A stretch of 64,000 nucleotides of DNA, taken from positions 14,585,053 through 14,649,052 of the forward strand of contig CM031869.1 of NCBI GenBank assembly GCA_018697195.1, written 5' to 3'. A program made the translations under genes and the position numbers. The first letter of the stretch is position 1, and the number at the start of each line of letters is the position of its first letter. The DNA is from Certhia americana. Its lineage: Eukaryota; Chordata; Aves; Passeriformes; Certhiidae. A model generated the notes under the pieces. The model had not been told where the DNA came from. It did no database searches and worked only from the letters and a program-made list of their open reading frames with translations. Shown here one piece after another: positions 37,837-51,523 of the stretch.

Positions 37837-39511
37837 CTCTTATTATTGTCTTATACAGTCATATTACATATTACAGTCTTCTATAGTTATAATACGACTG
37901 GGAGAAAGGAAATTAAAACTTTTATCATTCTGTCTTGCGAGTGTTTTAAGAATCTCATGGAAATCTCCACAGTTTGTAAAATCCTAATGAGCACTGAAAT
38001 TTCCTCAAATACTCCAGGAAATAAGCAGCTCAAGTGAGTTCTACACACTACTTCATCAGGGAAAAAAAAAAAGATCACAGTAAGAATTTCTTCCTTCAAA
38101 TATTTTTCCTACTCATTCTGTTCAAACCCCAATACCAAGACGGGATCAGAACAGAAATCTGTATAAGCTTGGTTATAATTTTATCAGCATTTCCAATGGG
38201 AGCACTTCTGTGCCAGGCAAATATTCTCATCCCTGCAAAGACAGAACTTGTTGTTCAGCTAAGTTCTTGGATATTCTACATTTAACTTTTCCTGGCAGAG
38301 AGCCCCTGCCATGGCCACAAGCTATGAAAATAAGCAGAGCTCCAAAGCCAACAAGCAGGTGTGTGTTTCAGCTGCTGCCTGGCTGCTGTAAACACACACA
38401 GCTCACAGCTGGTTTTGTGCTGATTGTACTTGGGGCATCTCTTAGCAATGATCAACATCCTCCAAGGGACAGAGACATTTCAGCTGCTTCTCCACACACT
38501 CCTGGGACACGGCACTTTCACCACTCACTCCAAATGCCAGTGTTAATATTTAATGTTTCTATTCTTCTATTTCCACACAAGAGCGCTATGAAAATGCCTG
38601 AGCACTCCAACCTGCTTGGTGAAAACAGGATTCATGCCACAGAATCCCTTCTGCTGTCTGTTTTTACCAATATTGGTGCATTGAAGATGATCAGTTCACT
38701 GCATTTACAATAGTATCAATGCATTCTGCCTTTCCCCAAGTGCATGAGTCCAGGGGATGGAGTATCACTGACTAACCCAAACACAGCAGCAGAGATTCTG
38801 CACTCACTTAATTCTCACCATACTCCACAGCATCTAATTTTAGAAAAGAAAACAGATACAACCCTTCTAGTGTGTGAATTCTGGTTTTAAAATCCATTCC
38901 TTTTTTTTTCTGTGCTTCTAAGAAAACCTCTTCAGATTTAGTTTACGTAATTTCTAAAAATAGGGCAATTGTAGCTTTCTGCAATAGAAACAATAATAAA
39001 ATTATTCTGCAGAGAGATGAATTATTTTCTCTGCCTAGAATTCCTCCACAGAGACTAAGAATATTATGTTCCTGGTTCACCAGAGAAAATGAGAATAAAA
39101 TATCCTGAAATCATCTGAAATCATTTATGAGAACAGTTTGCTGAAGCCCCTGTGAAGACAGCAGAGATGAAATAAATCAGAAGCAAGGAAGCCTCTCTTT
39201 TAAAATAGGATTTATGAAATAACAACAATAGCTTGTATCCAAATTCCAGGCTGGGGACATAAGTAGGAAGAAAATCGAGTTGTTTAAAGTTGGCCTCTGG
39301 CAGTGGCAGTGTAGGTTCAGTGCTGCTGAGAACCCTCAATACTCATTTATGTCAACAGGCATTAGCAGTTCTTAGGGCAGGATTTAGTGCTTTCACTCCT
39401 GGCCTCTGCCAGCCAAACATCAAGTGCAGGGTGTTACAGCCTGAGTGCCTGGTGCACCTTCAGAAATAACACACTCAGCTCTGATGTGCAGCACTACAGA
39501 GCTTGGCTCTT

Positions 39512-39572
39512 TAAAACAAAAAAAAACAAACCAAAAACCCAAATAACAAAACCCAAAACCAAACAAAAAGCC
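39512..39572. repeat. A/C low-complexity tract
   Basis: A-runs broken by C or CC, the reverse-complement type of the T/G tracts elsewhere. Confidence 0.85.
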
Positions 39573-40004
39573 AAAGCCTTCTGCTGCAGAACTTTGGGCT
39601 GGGCACTGTCCTGCCTCAGTTCTGGCAGTGCTGAGCTAAAGCAAGTCAGTGAAAAATCTCCTCAACACAAGGGCCAACTGAAAATATTTCCCTAGTGAGG
39701 AGGAAATAATAAAAGCTAAAAAGGAACTGGGTGGGCTTTCCCAGCTTAAAACGCAGTTGCTTTCCAGGTTCTGATGCTCCAAGTGCCAGTCAGAACTTCA
39801 AACTATCTCAAAGCTATGTGTCCAGGGCCTTTGTGAGACTTTGCCTAGGTCACCACTACCAAATTTCTTGGCGTAAGAGAGACCAAAGTGCTTTATAACA
39901 TCTGCTTCTGCTCTCCTGGTGCTCCAATGGTTTAAAAGGTGTCAGTCTCAACTGCTCTCAAAAATTCTGTGCAGTTCAGAGCAGCTGTAAGTGTCTATGA
40001 AAGT

Positions 40005-40140
40005 TAAAAAAAAAAACTAAAAAAAAGAGAGAAATCTTGTCTGAAGAGTCTGTAACATTAATTAAAAAAAAAAAAAAAAAAAGACAAGAAATATAAAAAC
40101 CCAAAAACAAACAAACAAAAAAACAAAGAACAAAAAATCC
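40005..40140. repeat. A-rich tract including A19 and (AAAC)n
   Basis: Two A-runs, the longer at 40064-40082, are followed by a degenerate (AAAC)n section. Confidence 0.9.
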
Positions 40141-43100
40141 CAAAACAATCAACCCTTGGCTGAAGATCCAAGATCCAAGGGAAGCAATAATTTTTAATTA
40201 TGCAAGGGAAACAAATGTCATTTTCTTTAATGGAAAGTACAACTCGAGTCAGCTAAAAAGTGTGAAATCAAATGCCAGTCAAGGAAAAGAGAATGCAGTG
40301 CAGTGACTTCATTCCTTCTCATTTCATAAAGAAAATGTAAATATAGAGGATTTAATTTCTCAATAGAAATATATTCTTTTTATTCAAATGGGATTTTCTC
40401 TTCTAAGCAGGAATTTAAGATACAATAAGTTATAACTCAATCCCTAGTTATGTTTTGTTTTCTTGAAGCATCATGGGATGTTTTGGCATGGGCAGGTTTT
40501 TCTTGGTTATTTCCCCAAATTCAGGTTCCTTTAATTATACACAGTTTCTGTCATTCAAAATAAATTCCGTTTATTACTGAATAAAACTTTTTTACTACCA
40601 CTTGAAGCACAGATAAAGAGAGCTCAGAAAGAGCAAAAATTGCAGCTCTGAATTGTTAAAGGACCTGTTCACACACAGGAACTTCAAGACTGGAGAGGGC
40701 CAGGGACCACACACACTAAGGCTCAAGGTGGACATCTCAGTCCAAGCAGTTCTTGTCACTGTTTGTTTTTCTGTCTCTGAGATCACACTGAGAGGATGAT
40801 GAAGCAAAGTTATACCCACTGCAACATGAAATACAACATGAGCTGTTTCTGTAAAAAACAAAACTAGAGCACACAAGCAGGGTTTGGTATCTGCATCGAG
40901 TGTGCAGTGCTCACACCCAAACCCCCATGGTGTCAAGAACAGCATCCTCCCAAAAATGTCATCAGTCACAGACAACAGAGAAGCTCAGGACCTTCAGGGT
41001 CACCTATCCAAGAGCTGTCAGCATCTTCTCCTCTGAGCAGACACTCTCAATAAGTTGCTCTTCTGTGTTTATCAGGTGGGTGGTGAAGGGACACCCTGGA
41101 TCCTGCAGGCAGCTCCCCTTTGCCTCCCAGATCCCCAACGCCACCTTTCAGCAGAGCCAGAAGCACAACAGCTGATCTGAGGGTGGCTGCAGACACACCT
41201 GGGAGGCAGAAGGGGTCTCTGAGAAAGTTGAAGCCCATCCTGGGTGAGCCCTTGGCACATGGCAGGAGAGGGACAGGGCTGTGCCAGGAGTCCCTGCCTG
41301 GTGCATCTCCACAGCTGCCTGCAAAAATATCATCTGTCACTTCCATCCTCTGGCACTTATTACTGTTATTGTGGTGTACAAAATCAAATAAATCTCCTGT
41401 AAGATCCTAGTAAAGGACTGGAGCTGTTTAGCAGAGCAGGCTGCTGCTCACTGGCTCCACAATCACTCTGCATTATTTGCAGATGCTTTTCTCTGAAAAT
41501 TAACTACACTAACAGTGAAAAATGTTCTACAGCAATTGGTGTCCCAGCTGAATCATTACAAACACACAATTTTGTGATCAGAAGTCAGATGGTTCTCAAG
41601 AGTTAAATGGCTTTATTATTCCACTCTATAGAGCAAAAGATGGGAGACAGCAAAGGAGCAGTGGAACAGTTGGTTAATCTGAGTAAAGGCTCAGTAAGGA
41701 GCTGGAAAATCCATACATCCCCAATTGTGTACAAAGCAAACAAGAAATAGATTACAATTGTTCTCCGACAGAATTTCTATTAGACACAGACACCCATGAG
41801 GAAAAGCCAAGCCCCATCTGCCTCAGTAATGTCTCCTCAAGTGGCCAGGAGCACTTGCCTCGGGTATTGTCCTCCAAGTAAGAAAAATATGGAACTTTCC
41901 TGCCTCTGTGCTAAAGGTTAAATATAAACCACTGTGATTAACAGCCCCTGGCAAAGAGAACAGAACCAGCCAGCAAACGTTTAGAAGGTAATAAATAGAC
42001 ATAAAGACCTAGAAATACTTGAACAGCATTTGACCTATTACATCACCTGTCAAAGAGAGGCAACTGAATACCCAAAGAGAACAGCAAGGTCAACTTAGAC
42101 ACATTTCAGGTGTTGAAAGCCCAAAGCAATGCTTTAGCTGTAAGCACAGTCCAAATACACTATCCTAGGGACAATATTAAAAATAATCTTCAGATTTACT
42201 AGCCATGGCTTGTGAAACGCTGGAAATTATGGACAAAGTTGATAAGGGGAACCACGCAATATTTTGAAGAGGACAGTGCTATTCCCAGCTGCTTTTTGTT
42301 TCTGCAAAGCCAGCTAAAACCTTCAGCTGAAATGATTGCACAATTTCCCAGAAGGTTGTTAGAGGGAACTAGCTTGCCCATATAATACATTTTTCTGCAA
42401 CTCTCTTGGCCTGAAGCAGCTGGACCTGTGCAGCCAAAAGCCCTGTGCTCCTCCAGCAGCACCAGCACCACGTGAAGAACCAGCACCCCATCAGTCATTA
42501 ACAGTGCACATGTCCTCCCCCCTCACCCCATCCAGGCTTATCCTCACACTGGAATCCAGAGCAGAAAATCAGAGAATCCCCACCCCAGCACCATCTTTTC
42601 TCTTTGCCTTTAAGCTTAGCTGAGCCTCTCAAGGATCTCATCACACCTGTGCTCACACATCTGTTGGGAGTTTGTCTCAGCAATGTTCTGTGGTTATTTG
42701 CACTGGGCAGCTTTTAGCCAAAGGCTGATAAAATGTAGTTGAATTCTCCTGTGGCTGGTGTTTAGTAACCAGGAGCCTGGTCCCCCTGCTCACCCTCCCT
42801 GTGCCTGACCAGACAGGTGACAGTGGCAAAAATGGAACAAACTCAGGGCCTCTTATTCCGGTGATGGGTGCTGGGACAGGTCACCTCTCCCTGAGTTTGA
42901 AACTCTGCCAGATTCAAAAGAAATGTACAGAACCCAAGGCCTGGTTTTGAGAGATTTTTTGCATTTTTGGCAGAAATATTCCAACCTGCCTTTCTGCGTA
43001 TGTGACAGAGTTTCCTAACTAGGACACTCATTTTAATATGTTTTCACATAACTAACACTAACCAGAAATTATGTAAAGCTCAGCTCTTCTGAATGCCTGT

Positions 43101-46100
43101 AACATCAAAAAATGTGTCAGGTATCTCAACAACAATCTGTTAGGAATAGCAGAATCTATATATAGTTTAATATCTCCTGAGCTCAGATGCATATTAGCAG
43201 CCTGTTTTAGCTATAACTACCACAGGATTTATCATACTGTCATCAAAGTTTGCCCACTCTTTACATATTTGGAATTGTGTCTGTTATCTGATCTGATATT
43301 CAGGGAACAGTGGATTTTATACATTTCATCACACTCAACAATTAATGCAAGCTGCTGTGGTATTCCCTATCTCAAAGTTAAACTCTAAAGAGCAAAACGT
43401 TACTCTCAGAAATGAATACTAACTTGGACTGTTTTCACAGGACAACACTGAATAAATCTTGGAGCTGATTTACAGAGACAGCCCTACCACACAGCTCCTA
43501 TCAAAAACAAGCAAAACATAAGCCTGGCTTGGTCCACACTGTTTATATTAATTTCCAGTTTGCATCACAAAAATAGATGATCTGTAATCATGGCCTGTCA
43601 GCTTGGTTCAACAAAATGAGTATTTCTTTTAGCTTGTGTATACCTCCACCATCTCTGTATATTGGTTTAATAAAACAGTAGTTAATCTAAATAAGAATGT
43701 TAGCCTTCTGTCTCAAAATAATACACCCAAGTTTCAGTAATGCTTAATTTTAGTATCTATATGGATGATGAATGACTGAAATATTTACAAGTTTCAAAAT
43801 AAACTCAACTGCAAGAAAAGAAAAATACTCTGTCTGATCCTGCTCACACTGCCACAGTCTGTGTTTGTGCAGACACACACTTTCTGTCCATGCAAGCCTC
43901 CTTGGCCTTGGCACTGTCATTTCCTGCACACTGAGACAGGAGATGCATGTTTAGTGCAGAGCATGACTGGGACTGAGCTCCCAGGGATTTCTTCATCTGT
44001 GGTCCAGCTGGAAGAGCACCTCCCCTGCTCCTCCCTCTGCCAGGGAAAAGGTCTCTGAGGCATGCACAGAGATTTACAGAAAGGTGTTGGATTAAAAATC
44101 TCAAAAGACCCCACAAGACTTATGATCTCAATATGTTACCTCTTATTAAGGGATAAAAAGTGAAAAGTGTGATGGCTCTGCCCAACTTCAGGAATTATCT
44201 TACAGAAAAATACATTAAAAAGGAATTGAGACTTTTACCTGTTTGTTCTATTTTGATATTTAATTCATAGTCGAAAGAGCTGTTTCTCTGAACTTTAAGA
44301 AAGAGTAAAAACCAGTTTTTTTAAGCTGAAAAAAAATACCAACATTTTTACCCTCTCTCACTAAAATCCTCTGAAAAAGGCACCACAGTCACATCCCTCA
44401 TGCAAAACTCAGCAGTAACACAGCGAAGCACAAAGAAGCTGCTTCCTTTTATGTCAGGATTTACCCTACCAGACCATAAACCAACTTTTGCAAACTGGTA
44501 CCATCCCAGGTGGCAGCAAGGAGTACTCAGGATGACCTATTGAATTACTGCAAGAAGCAGAGGAGAAACAAGTCCCAGTGAAGTTCTCAACCAGAAACCA
44601 GCTGATCCTCTCCCAGAACTACAAGCCTCTAACCATCTCCCCTCTTGCTGCACTCACTGCAGCATCCCTGTCTGGTTCTGAGCCCAGCTCTGGGCACAGC
44701 CCTGCTCAGGTGTGTCCCACCCTGCTCAGCAGAGGGCCAGGCTCCCTCCTCAGCCCACAGGTGATGCTCCACCTGTGGCAGCCTTGTCCCAGGGGCACAC
44801 TGCTGGTTTATGTCGTGCCCAGGATCCCTCAGGCCCTTCTCTGCCAAGCTGCTCCCCAGCAGGGCATGTGCTGGTGCTGGGCATGGTCCCTCCCCGAGGG
44901 CAGGAAGCTGCTGAGCTCCATTAACACCTTGGCCTTTTTCTCTAGGCTGGGGTCCCTCTAAATGGTAGCAAAGCCACCTGATGTATCAACAACCCCCTTG
45001 AATTTGAATTCTGACTCTGGATGCTAAAACAAAGTTAGACGAACAAACTAAGGGAAGTTCTGTTGAAGTGAATCTGTAGTCTGCAGCTCAACATATTTCC
45101 CTTCCACACTACCAGAATGTCTTTCACAGAAATCAAAGATTTCCTTAAACTGAAATTCACTCATACAAGCACTCCTACACCACAGTGTAATCACTAGAAC
45201 AAGATTATGCTGAGAAGTTTCCCTTCACGTCTTCCATCTGGGATTTTTGTTTTACATTTTCCAGTTGTCTGCAGAAGGAATATCTGTTATAGACACAGAA
45301 GAACTACATCTAGCAACACCCAGTTATTTAATTAAGAGACTTCTGCTTTGCAGGGAAAGAGGTTAGTGGTAATCTAGGTGGCATTAATTTTATGGCTGGC
45401 TACAGTCTGCTCCATGCAGAACACGAACTCTCAGACACATATTCCTATTCCCCAATTAAGCTCCATGAACTACCTACTCATTTAAAAAACAAGCAACTTA
45501 AAATTTTACCCATCCAGTCTTGATTTTCCCTCCCCCTCACTCCTTCTCTGTCGCTAGTTTCTGTTAAAGCTGTCAAATATTCCCTTTCCTGATGCTTCCT
45601 AACTTCACAAACTCCTACTGCCTCTAATCTCCAGCCATTCCCCTTGCTTTCACAGACACACATTGCTGTACATAGCTTTTAACCTCTCAATTTCTGCATG
45701 GATGATTTGCAGAAAAGCTTCCCTATTTGCACCTGTGTGTGCTAAAGGCTCTGCATTTCACCATCTGCAAGTTTTCCTCCTTACACAAACACGTACCCAA
45801 AGCTGCAGCACAGCAACATTGCAGCTCGACCAAAATGCAGGAATGGAGGCTGGGGCAGCTCAGCCACTCCACAGCAGAGAATGTCCTATTTAATAAACCA
45901 CATAAAAAATTTCTTCTTCAATTAATCCATGAGAGACAGCCAGCTCACCAAATCACAGTGTTTCCAGCAATACAGTGCAACATGCAGCAGGAGAAAACCA
46001 CTCTGCTGGAATGCAGCTGACTTTTCAAAAATACTATTTCCTATGAAGTTCCTTCTCTTTTTTTTCCACACTTTCTTGTGTGGTTGCATAAAATCTTTCT

Positions 46101-47207
46101 GTGAAACTGAATCTAACACTCCCATCCTCCCGTTAATTAAGGAAAAACAGAAAATGTGGAAAGATTGCATTATGTTAAAGCAGAATGTACCAGTTGTATA
46201 AGAGCCTTTGGAGAATTTCCAACTCTATTGAAACTTCCATCTTCAGAGGAAGGGGGGAAAAAAAGGGGGTCAGGAAAGGCCTAAACTACCTTTCTGATTA
46301 TGGAGAGGCTTTACACAATTCACATCATACATTGGAAAAAAAATCCTCAGAAGCTGAGCAAGGTTTCACAGGAGCCTGAAGCACTGTGAATTCATAAAAA
46401 ATGAATTTAATCATCAAGCTCAGACCAGGAAGAACTGTTCTACATAACAAAAAAGTTCTTAGCTACATTATTAAAATCATTGCTTAAAAGATCAATTTAT
46501 TTCAAAGGGTTGACTCTCTGCATTCAAAGTTATCAAAGACACATGATCTAAAAAGAGTCTTTATCAAGCACAGTGACTGCCTGCTGTAGCTGCAGCTGTG
46601 TTATAAGTACAATGCTTACAAACATTTTGCTTATTTGTGGTCATATATTTATTTTAATGTTAGATATATTTAAATAAAATGGCTGCAAAGCCTGTTATAG
46701 ACAGAAAATGACAGGGTTGGTAATACTGACAAATGACTTTCCTAACTATTAAAAATTATTATATATTAAAAAATGTTGATATCTCTTTAAAACTTTGATA
46801 TAAAGCATTGGATTCCATTTAGTCCCCCTTCAAAGCCAAAAGCTGTAACCTGAAGCTCACAAAATAAACTTCACATACCCAACAGCTTTAATCAAAATAC
46901 ACTCTTCAAAGGTTTCCCATCGATTCCAGAAGACCAACACCAAAACAGAGGTAGAGCTGGAAGGCAGGAATCACTCCTGCCCTTACAGCAACAACTTCTC
47001 CCACACAAGGAAGGAAGCCTGTGCTGCATTTGCCACAGGTTCTGCAGGATGCTCGTGTAGGAATGAGAATAATTAAAGACTGAAGCTGATTCCTTCCCCA
47101 GTTCTCAGCCAGCAGCTAGAAAAACCAAAGAATCAGAAGGTGCAAGAGATTTGCCACACTCCTTTCCCTCTCCAACCACTCCACTTCTCATTTCTCCTGA
47201 CAGCAGT

Positions 47208-47328
47208 GAAAAAAACAAAAATGAAAACAAAACAAACAAACAAAAAACCAAACAAAAAAACCCAAGCCAAATTCAAACATTTACACCCAACTAGAGGAGG
47301 GAAAAAAAAAAAAAAAAAAAAAAAAAAA
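47208..47328. repeat. (AAAC)n tract and A27 homopolymer
   Basis: An A/C-rich tract at 47208-47262, a 39-base unique spacer, then 27 uninterrupted A at 47302-47328. This is the longest homopolymer in the window. Confidence 0.9.
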
Positions 47329-47384
47329 GGAGACACACAAGGAAGAGATTATTCTCACTTCCTCTCCTCTGACTGCATCATATA

Positions 47385-47760
47385 AGGTTAATGTAGGCAT
47401 TTGGCCCATGGATGCTGTTTATATGCAATCGACATGGCCAGGAAATGCAACTTTAATTTATAAGACCATATTGCCTCACAGTATCTCCCGTGTTTTCTGA
47501 CTTGGCTTTAAAAGACAACACTCAGTAGGATTTATGTATCTCCAGTATCCTCTGTCCACTGAAAGCATATCTTGCTACTAAGGCACTCAACGATGGATTG
47601 CCCATCCACTGGATGCCGAGTTCCTTTAACATCCCACCACCTGTATTTGCCTCGGCTTAGAAAATGGAATTTTGAGAGACTATTTGTGAAATACTCTGAT
47701 AGAAATCTTTATGATGAGGTTTTGGACTTATAAATAGCAGAGGACCCCCCTTGGTGCTTT
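47385..47760. promoter_or_regulatory. Candidate conserved noncoding block
   Basis: Unique sequence with several CpGs (caatcgac, ctcccgtg, caacgatgg, gccgag, ctcggc) in a CpG-poor window, plus an octamer-like tatgcaat and a TTTAATTTATAA motif near 47420-47465. Retained CpG and the absence of repeats suggest constraint, but this is inference from composition and is not evidence of activity. Confidence 0.2.
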
Positions 47761-50700
47761 GCTAACTGTGCTATTGCTTCCCAGTAACCATGGGAAACCA
47801 GATAAAATCTGAACCCATTCATCAAAATAGAAAATACTCCTCCTGTCAGTTCAGGAGGTTGTGCTTGTAGTCTCTAAGCCGGTGAACAGGAGGTCATTTC
47901 CTACTGCTACAGTGTTAGATCATTTGTTACATGTGCCCATTGCAAGCCAAAAACAAGCAGAGAAGAAAACAATCAGCCGTCCAAAACAGTAACAGTGATC
48001 ATAAAAAATAAATCTTTCTCCTTCCCTTTAGGGAACACTGGCATTTCTGAAACAGAATCACAAGTGTTTGTCATGACAAGCCCTTCACTCTATGCTGTCT
48101 CACAGGCAGTGACTGGTAAGATGAAGTTTCCAATACAATACAATGTGCAATAGTCTGTTTTTAAAATAGAGCAGGCTTATACTCACAGTGGCAGCTTTAG
48201 CTTGATAAAATTAGCCTTAGTAATTTGGAGATGTGTGCACAAACCTGTTTTGTTTGGTGATTCAATTTCCTAATAGTCAGCTACAAAGGAAATGCATGGA
48301 ATGCAGCACTGACAGAAGACTGCAGAGCTTTTACAAAAGCTGTGTTTAATTTCAATATAAACCCTCAATTCAGTGTACAAAGACCTGCACACAACACTGT
48401 GTTACCATCTACCCATTTATAAAGAAATTTTCTCCTAAGTTTGTGCTGAACATCAGCTCCTTCTCCAAATATAACCAACCTGTTTCTCCTGGTTCTACTA
48501 CCTGAACTGGAAAGCTACCCTGAACTGGAAAGCTCCAACACAGGCTGCATTTACTTTAACATCTGTTATCAAAGTTTGCTAGCCATAATAACTGCAGTCA
48601 TGCTCCAAGAGTAACAGGCAAAGGGAAAATAGAGGCTCACTCCCCATCCTCAGCTTGCCACCACTAAGGAATACATTGCTTGGATAAGCTACTACAGACA
48701 GGGTAGTGCCTGCTGTTGTGACATACCACAGCATAAGCTGGAAACTAAAATAAACAGGGGAACTATAAAAATTTCCAGTTAAACATACGAAGTGCTGGAA
48801 TGCTTCAAGATCCACACATTTGCTGCTCAGTGGCTGAGGGTAACCAGGGATATTTTCTGCAGGACTGCCTTTCACAAGGTTCTTCCTGCCTTGCTTGGAA
48901 GAGGAAGACCTTTTATGTCCCATCACAGTGCTTAATTCACAAATGCTGATGTAACAATCATTCAGTGTTAGGCGTTAATCTTGTTTCAAGAAAAGTGATG
49001 TCTTTGTTCAATATAACTTCAGTTTTTAACTGAAAATAACAAAACTTAAAATTTATTCACGACCACGCTCAGTCCCAGTAAACAATTCACCTTGAATTAA
49101 CCAGCTCTTAAATCACAGGAGACCGTTCCACAGTCTACCTCCTGCAAGTTTTTGTGTGGAATTGGAGAAAAGTGTGCTTGTATGCAATAAATCTTTCACT
49201 ACATATATCAACTTTTTTGAAATACTGGGAGACAGAGCCGAGGAATTAGTTAGCAAGACTCAGCTGGGTGACTGGTTGTGTAATATGCTCCTAATAATAT
49301 TTATACGAAAGTTTATGTATCTACATAGTAGTTTACTGTATACCTATTACCTATACACTAAGTCTTGTCAAGAAGAAAAACAATCCAAGTAAAATCACTG
49401 TGCTTGTTGCAATTATTGATGTCATGATGTGATGGGAAGACAAAACTATACCAGCCACAGGAAAAATGCATAGAATCACACCAAGGTAAGTGGACCATTA
49501 GTGCTTGCTGAATTTTTCTCCCTCATGGTTAAGATTTACCAAAATGCTTCAGTAAAGAGTAAAAAAATCACTTGAAAGCACCATTTCCATTGACAGGTGA
49601 GATCCTACAGTAGCAAGCATCATTCCTACATGAGTACACTGGAGCTATGCAGTTAGAAAAACAAACAGTGCAGAGCTGTAGTTTATACAAAGAGCTGAGC
49701 TTTCTAAGTGTTTAATGAGGAAATAATTAAAACCCAGCAATTTTTTTTCCTCCAGAGGGGAGCATCAGCCTTATCTGTTGGCTCAGCAGGGTTTTCTCCT
49801 TATTTGCTGCTTGTCAGTTACAAACTTTCAGTAGGAACTGGACCAGTCGTGGTAATTTAGTAGGAGATAGAGATCTGTGAAGCCAGATGGTAGCTCACAT
49901 TCTAACAGCTACAAATTGCTAAATTGGCACAGGAAAACCAGATAGTTATCAATTCATTATGATTATTCCAGGTCTCCCATTCCTTCTCTACTTGTTTCTT
50001 AACTCTTTAAGCCAACCCTCACAGACATTTTAGCCTACAGCTGGTAATTTTCATACTCCAGGTAGGGCCAGGCACAGGGATGAAGAAGGGATGGCTGTTG
50101 CAGACAATCTGAACAGGTGCTGCTGCCTGGTTTGTGCTTAGGGTGGGTATTCAGTACTTTCAGCTACAACTTCAATGTTGTACAACTACAAATGCAAACA
50201 TTTGATACATCATAAATATTAAAGACTTCAGAAAGTCTCTACTTGAGGAACCTTTATTTTTCTACTACCCTAAAGATTTCCAGGTTCCAAAAACTGTTCA
50301 TGTTTCACCAAAGCACAAATATAAAAATTGATGCCACCACCATTAACAAAACCTCCCATTGTTTCATCTGAGACACTGCTAGGCTGAAAAACATATTTGC
50401 TGAAATTTGACCAAGTTTGATGACCTTTACCAGCAATCAATAATCAAGATAGAAGGAAAAGGTGGTTTGCTTGACCTTTCAAAAGTGTATCAACTTTATT
50501 GGGCCAGCACAGCTTTTAAAAAGCTATTTTAGTTTCCAAGGCTCAGACTTGTTGTCCAGACTGGACGTTTCTGTGCAGTGTCTGCATTAGTCTATTTAAG
50601 TGCTCAACTGCACAGGACAAGCTCAAAGGAGGAAATGAATTCACAACAGGAGATCCTCTGGTTGATTAACTTCACCCTCAGTGGTGGATGTCAGTCATGT

Positions 50701-51459
50701 TAATTGGAATCAATACACAGCAGTTAAGGGGGCACAGGGATAATCAGGCAGGGCAGGGACAGGCCCATCAGTTCTTAAAATAAGCTATCTGTTAACAACT
50801 TACAGTGGCATGTGACAAACCTTCCCTGCAAAGGAATGCAAAGCATCTCTAAAATTCCAATTTAACACACAAATAAAGTTAATTTGGCAACACTTATCTT
50901 GCAATCTAGCAATAAAGGAAACAGTCATTACAAATTAAATCAATGCTAAACTGATCAAAGTAGTAAAATGAAAAATTAGGCTTCCAGAAAAGCTTATAGG
51001 AAATCCTTGATCCAAGCTGTACACAGAATAAAAAGAGAAGCCGAAGCCTTAAAATCCTAACACAGATAATTTTAATTATATCCAGCTGCAATTTTATTGC
51101 ACACCTAAGGCTGAAATCCAACACACAGTTTCAAAAGCAGTAATATGTCAGAAATTGAAAAAGGAATAAAATCTAAAGGTTTTTCCTACTCTTGAGATGA
51201 AAAATCACTTGAGACACCCACTAGAGCAGTCCCATCCCAAACGTCTCTGTCTGGTACCTGCAGTTTAGCCCTAGGTTCCTCAATCCCTCTGCAGCCCAGC
51301 CAATTACCCTGCTGCAGGGCAGACACAGCTCTGTGTCCTGCTGGATGCAGAAAAGCCTCGGGAATGGATCCCACCAAAAAGTTCCTGGAGCAAAGCACAG
51401 CCCTGTCCATCACAGCGTCCACTGCCCTCCACAACACCTGAGCCAGCTCGGGCACACAG
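47761..51459. other. Noncoding stretch, no gene recognised
   Basis: Ordinary AT-leaning sequence. A gtaagt donor-like motif on the plus strand near 49489 follows a short open stretch with a weak acceptor. A 115-codon minus-strand frame at 48579-48926 has no recognisable domain. Confidence 0.5.
48501..48535. repeat. 18-bp tandem duplication
   Basis: The unit cctgaactggaaagct occurs at 48501 and again at 48519, separated by two bases. Confidence 0.8.
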
Positions 51460-51523
51460 GTGTGACACCCCTGATGTGTGACACCCCCGATGTGTGACAC
51501 CCCCGATGTGTGACACCCCCGAT
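51460..51523. repeat. 16-bp minisatellite, 4 copies
   Basis: Four consecutive units of gtgtgacacccccgat at 51460-51475, 51476-51491, 51492-51507 and 51508-51523. Unit 1 has ctgat where the others have ccgat. Units 2-4 are identical, which suggests recent expansion and keeps one CpG per unit. It sits at the edge of a GC-richer segment (51180-51460) and generates two spurious minus-strand frames. Confidence 0.95.

Larger units (their letters stand above)
37837..47200. other. Noncoding stretch, no gene recognised
   Basis: The longest plus-strand frame of the window (168 codons, 38210-38713) is here but shows no domain and starts at GTG. GC-rich patches at about 41060-41330 and 44640-44930 carry overlapping frames. 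An AT-rich non-repetitive block lies at about 46600-46800. No transposon or RNA gene is seen. Confidence 0.5.

Noticed and set aside
38210..38713. Longest open frame of the window (168 codons, plus strand)
   Set aside because: It starts at GTG, has no recognisable domain, and one or two frames of this length are expected by chance in 64 kb.
44578..44961. 128-codon plus-strand frame
   Set aside because: Composition effect in a GC-rich patch, overlapped by open frames on both strands; GTG start and no known motif.
47302..47328. A27 as the tail of a processed pseudogene
   Set aside because: No coding remnant upstream and no flanking target duplication seen; processed pseudogenes are rare in birds.
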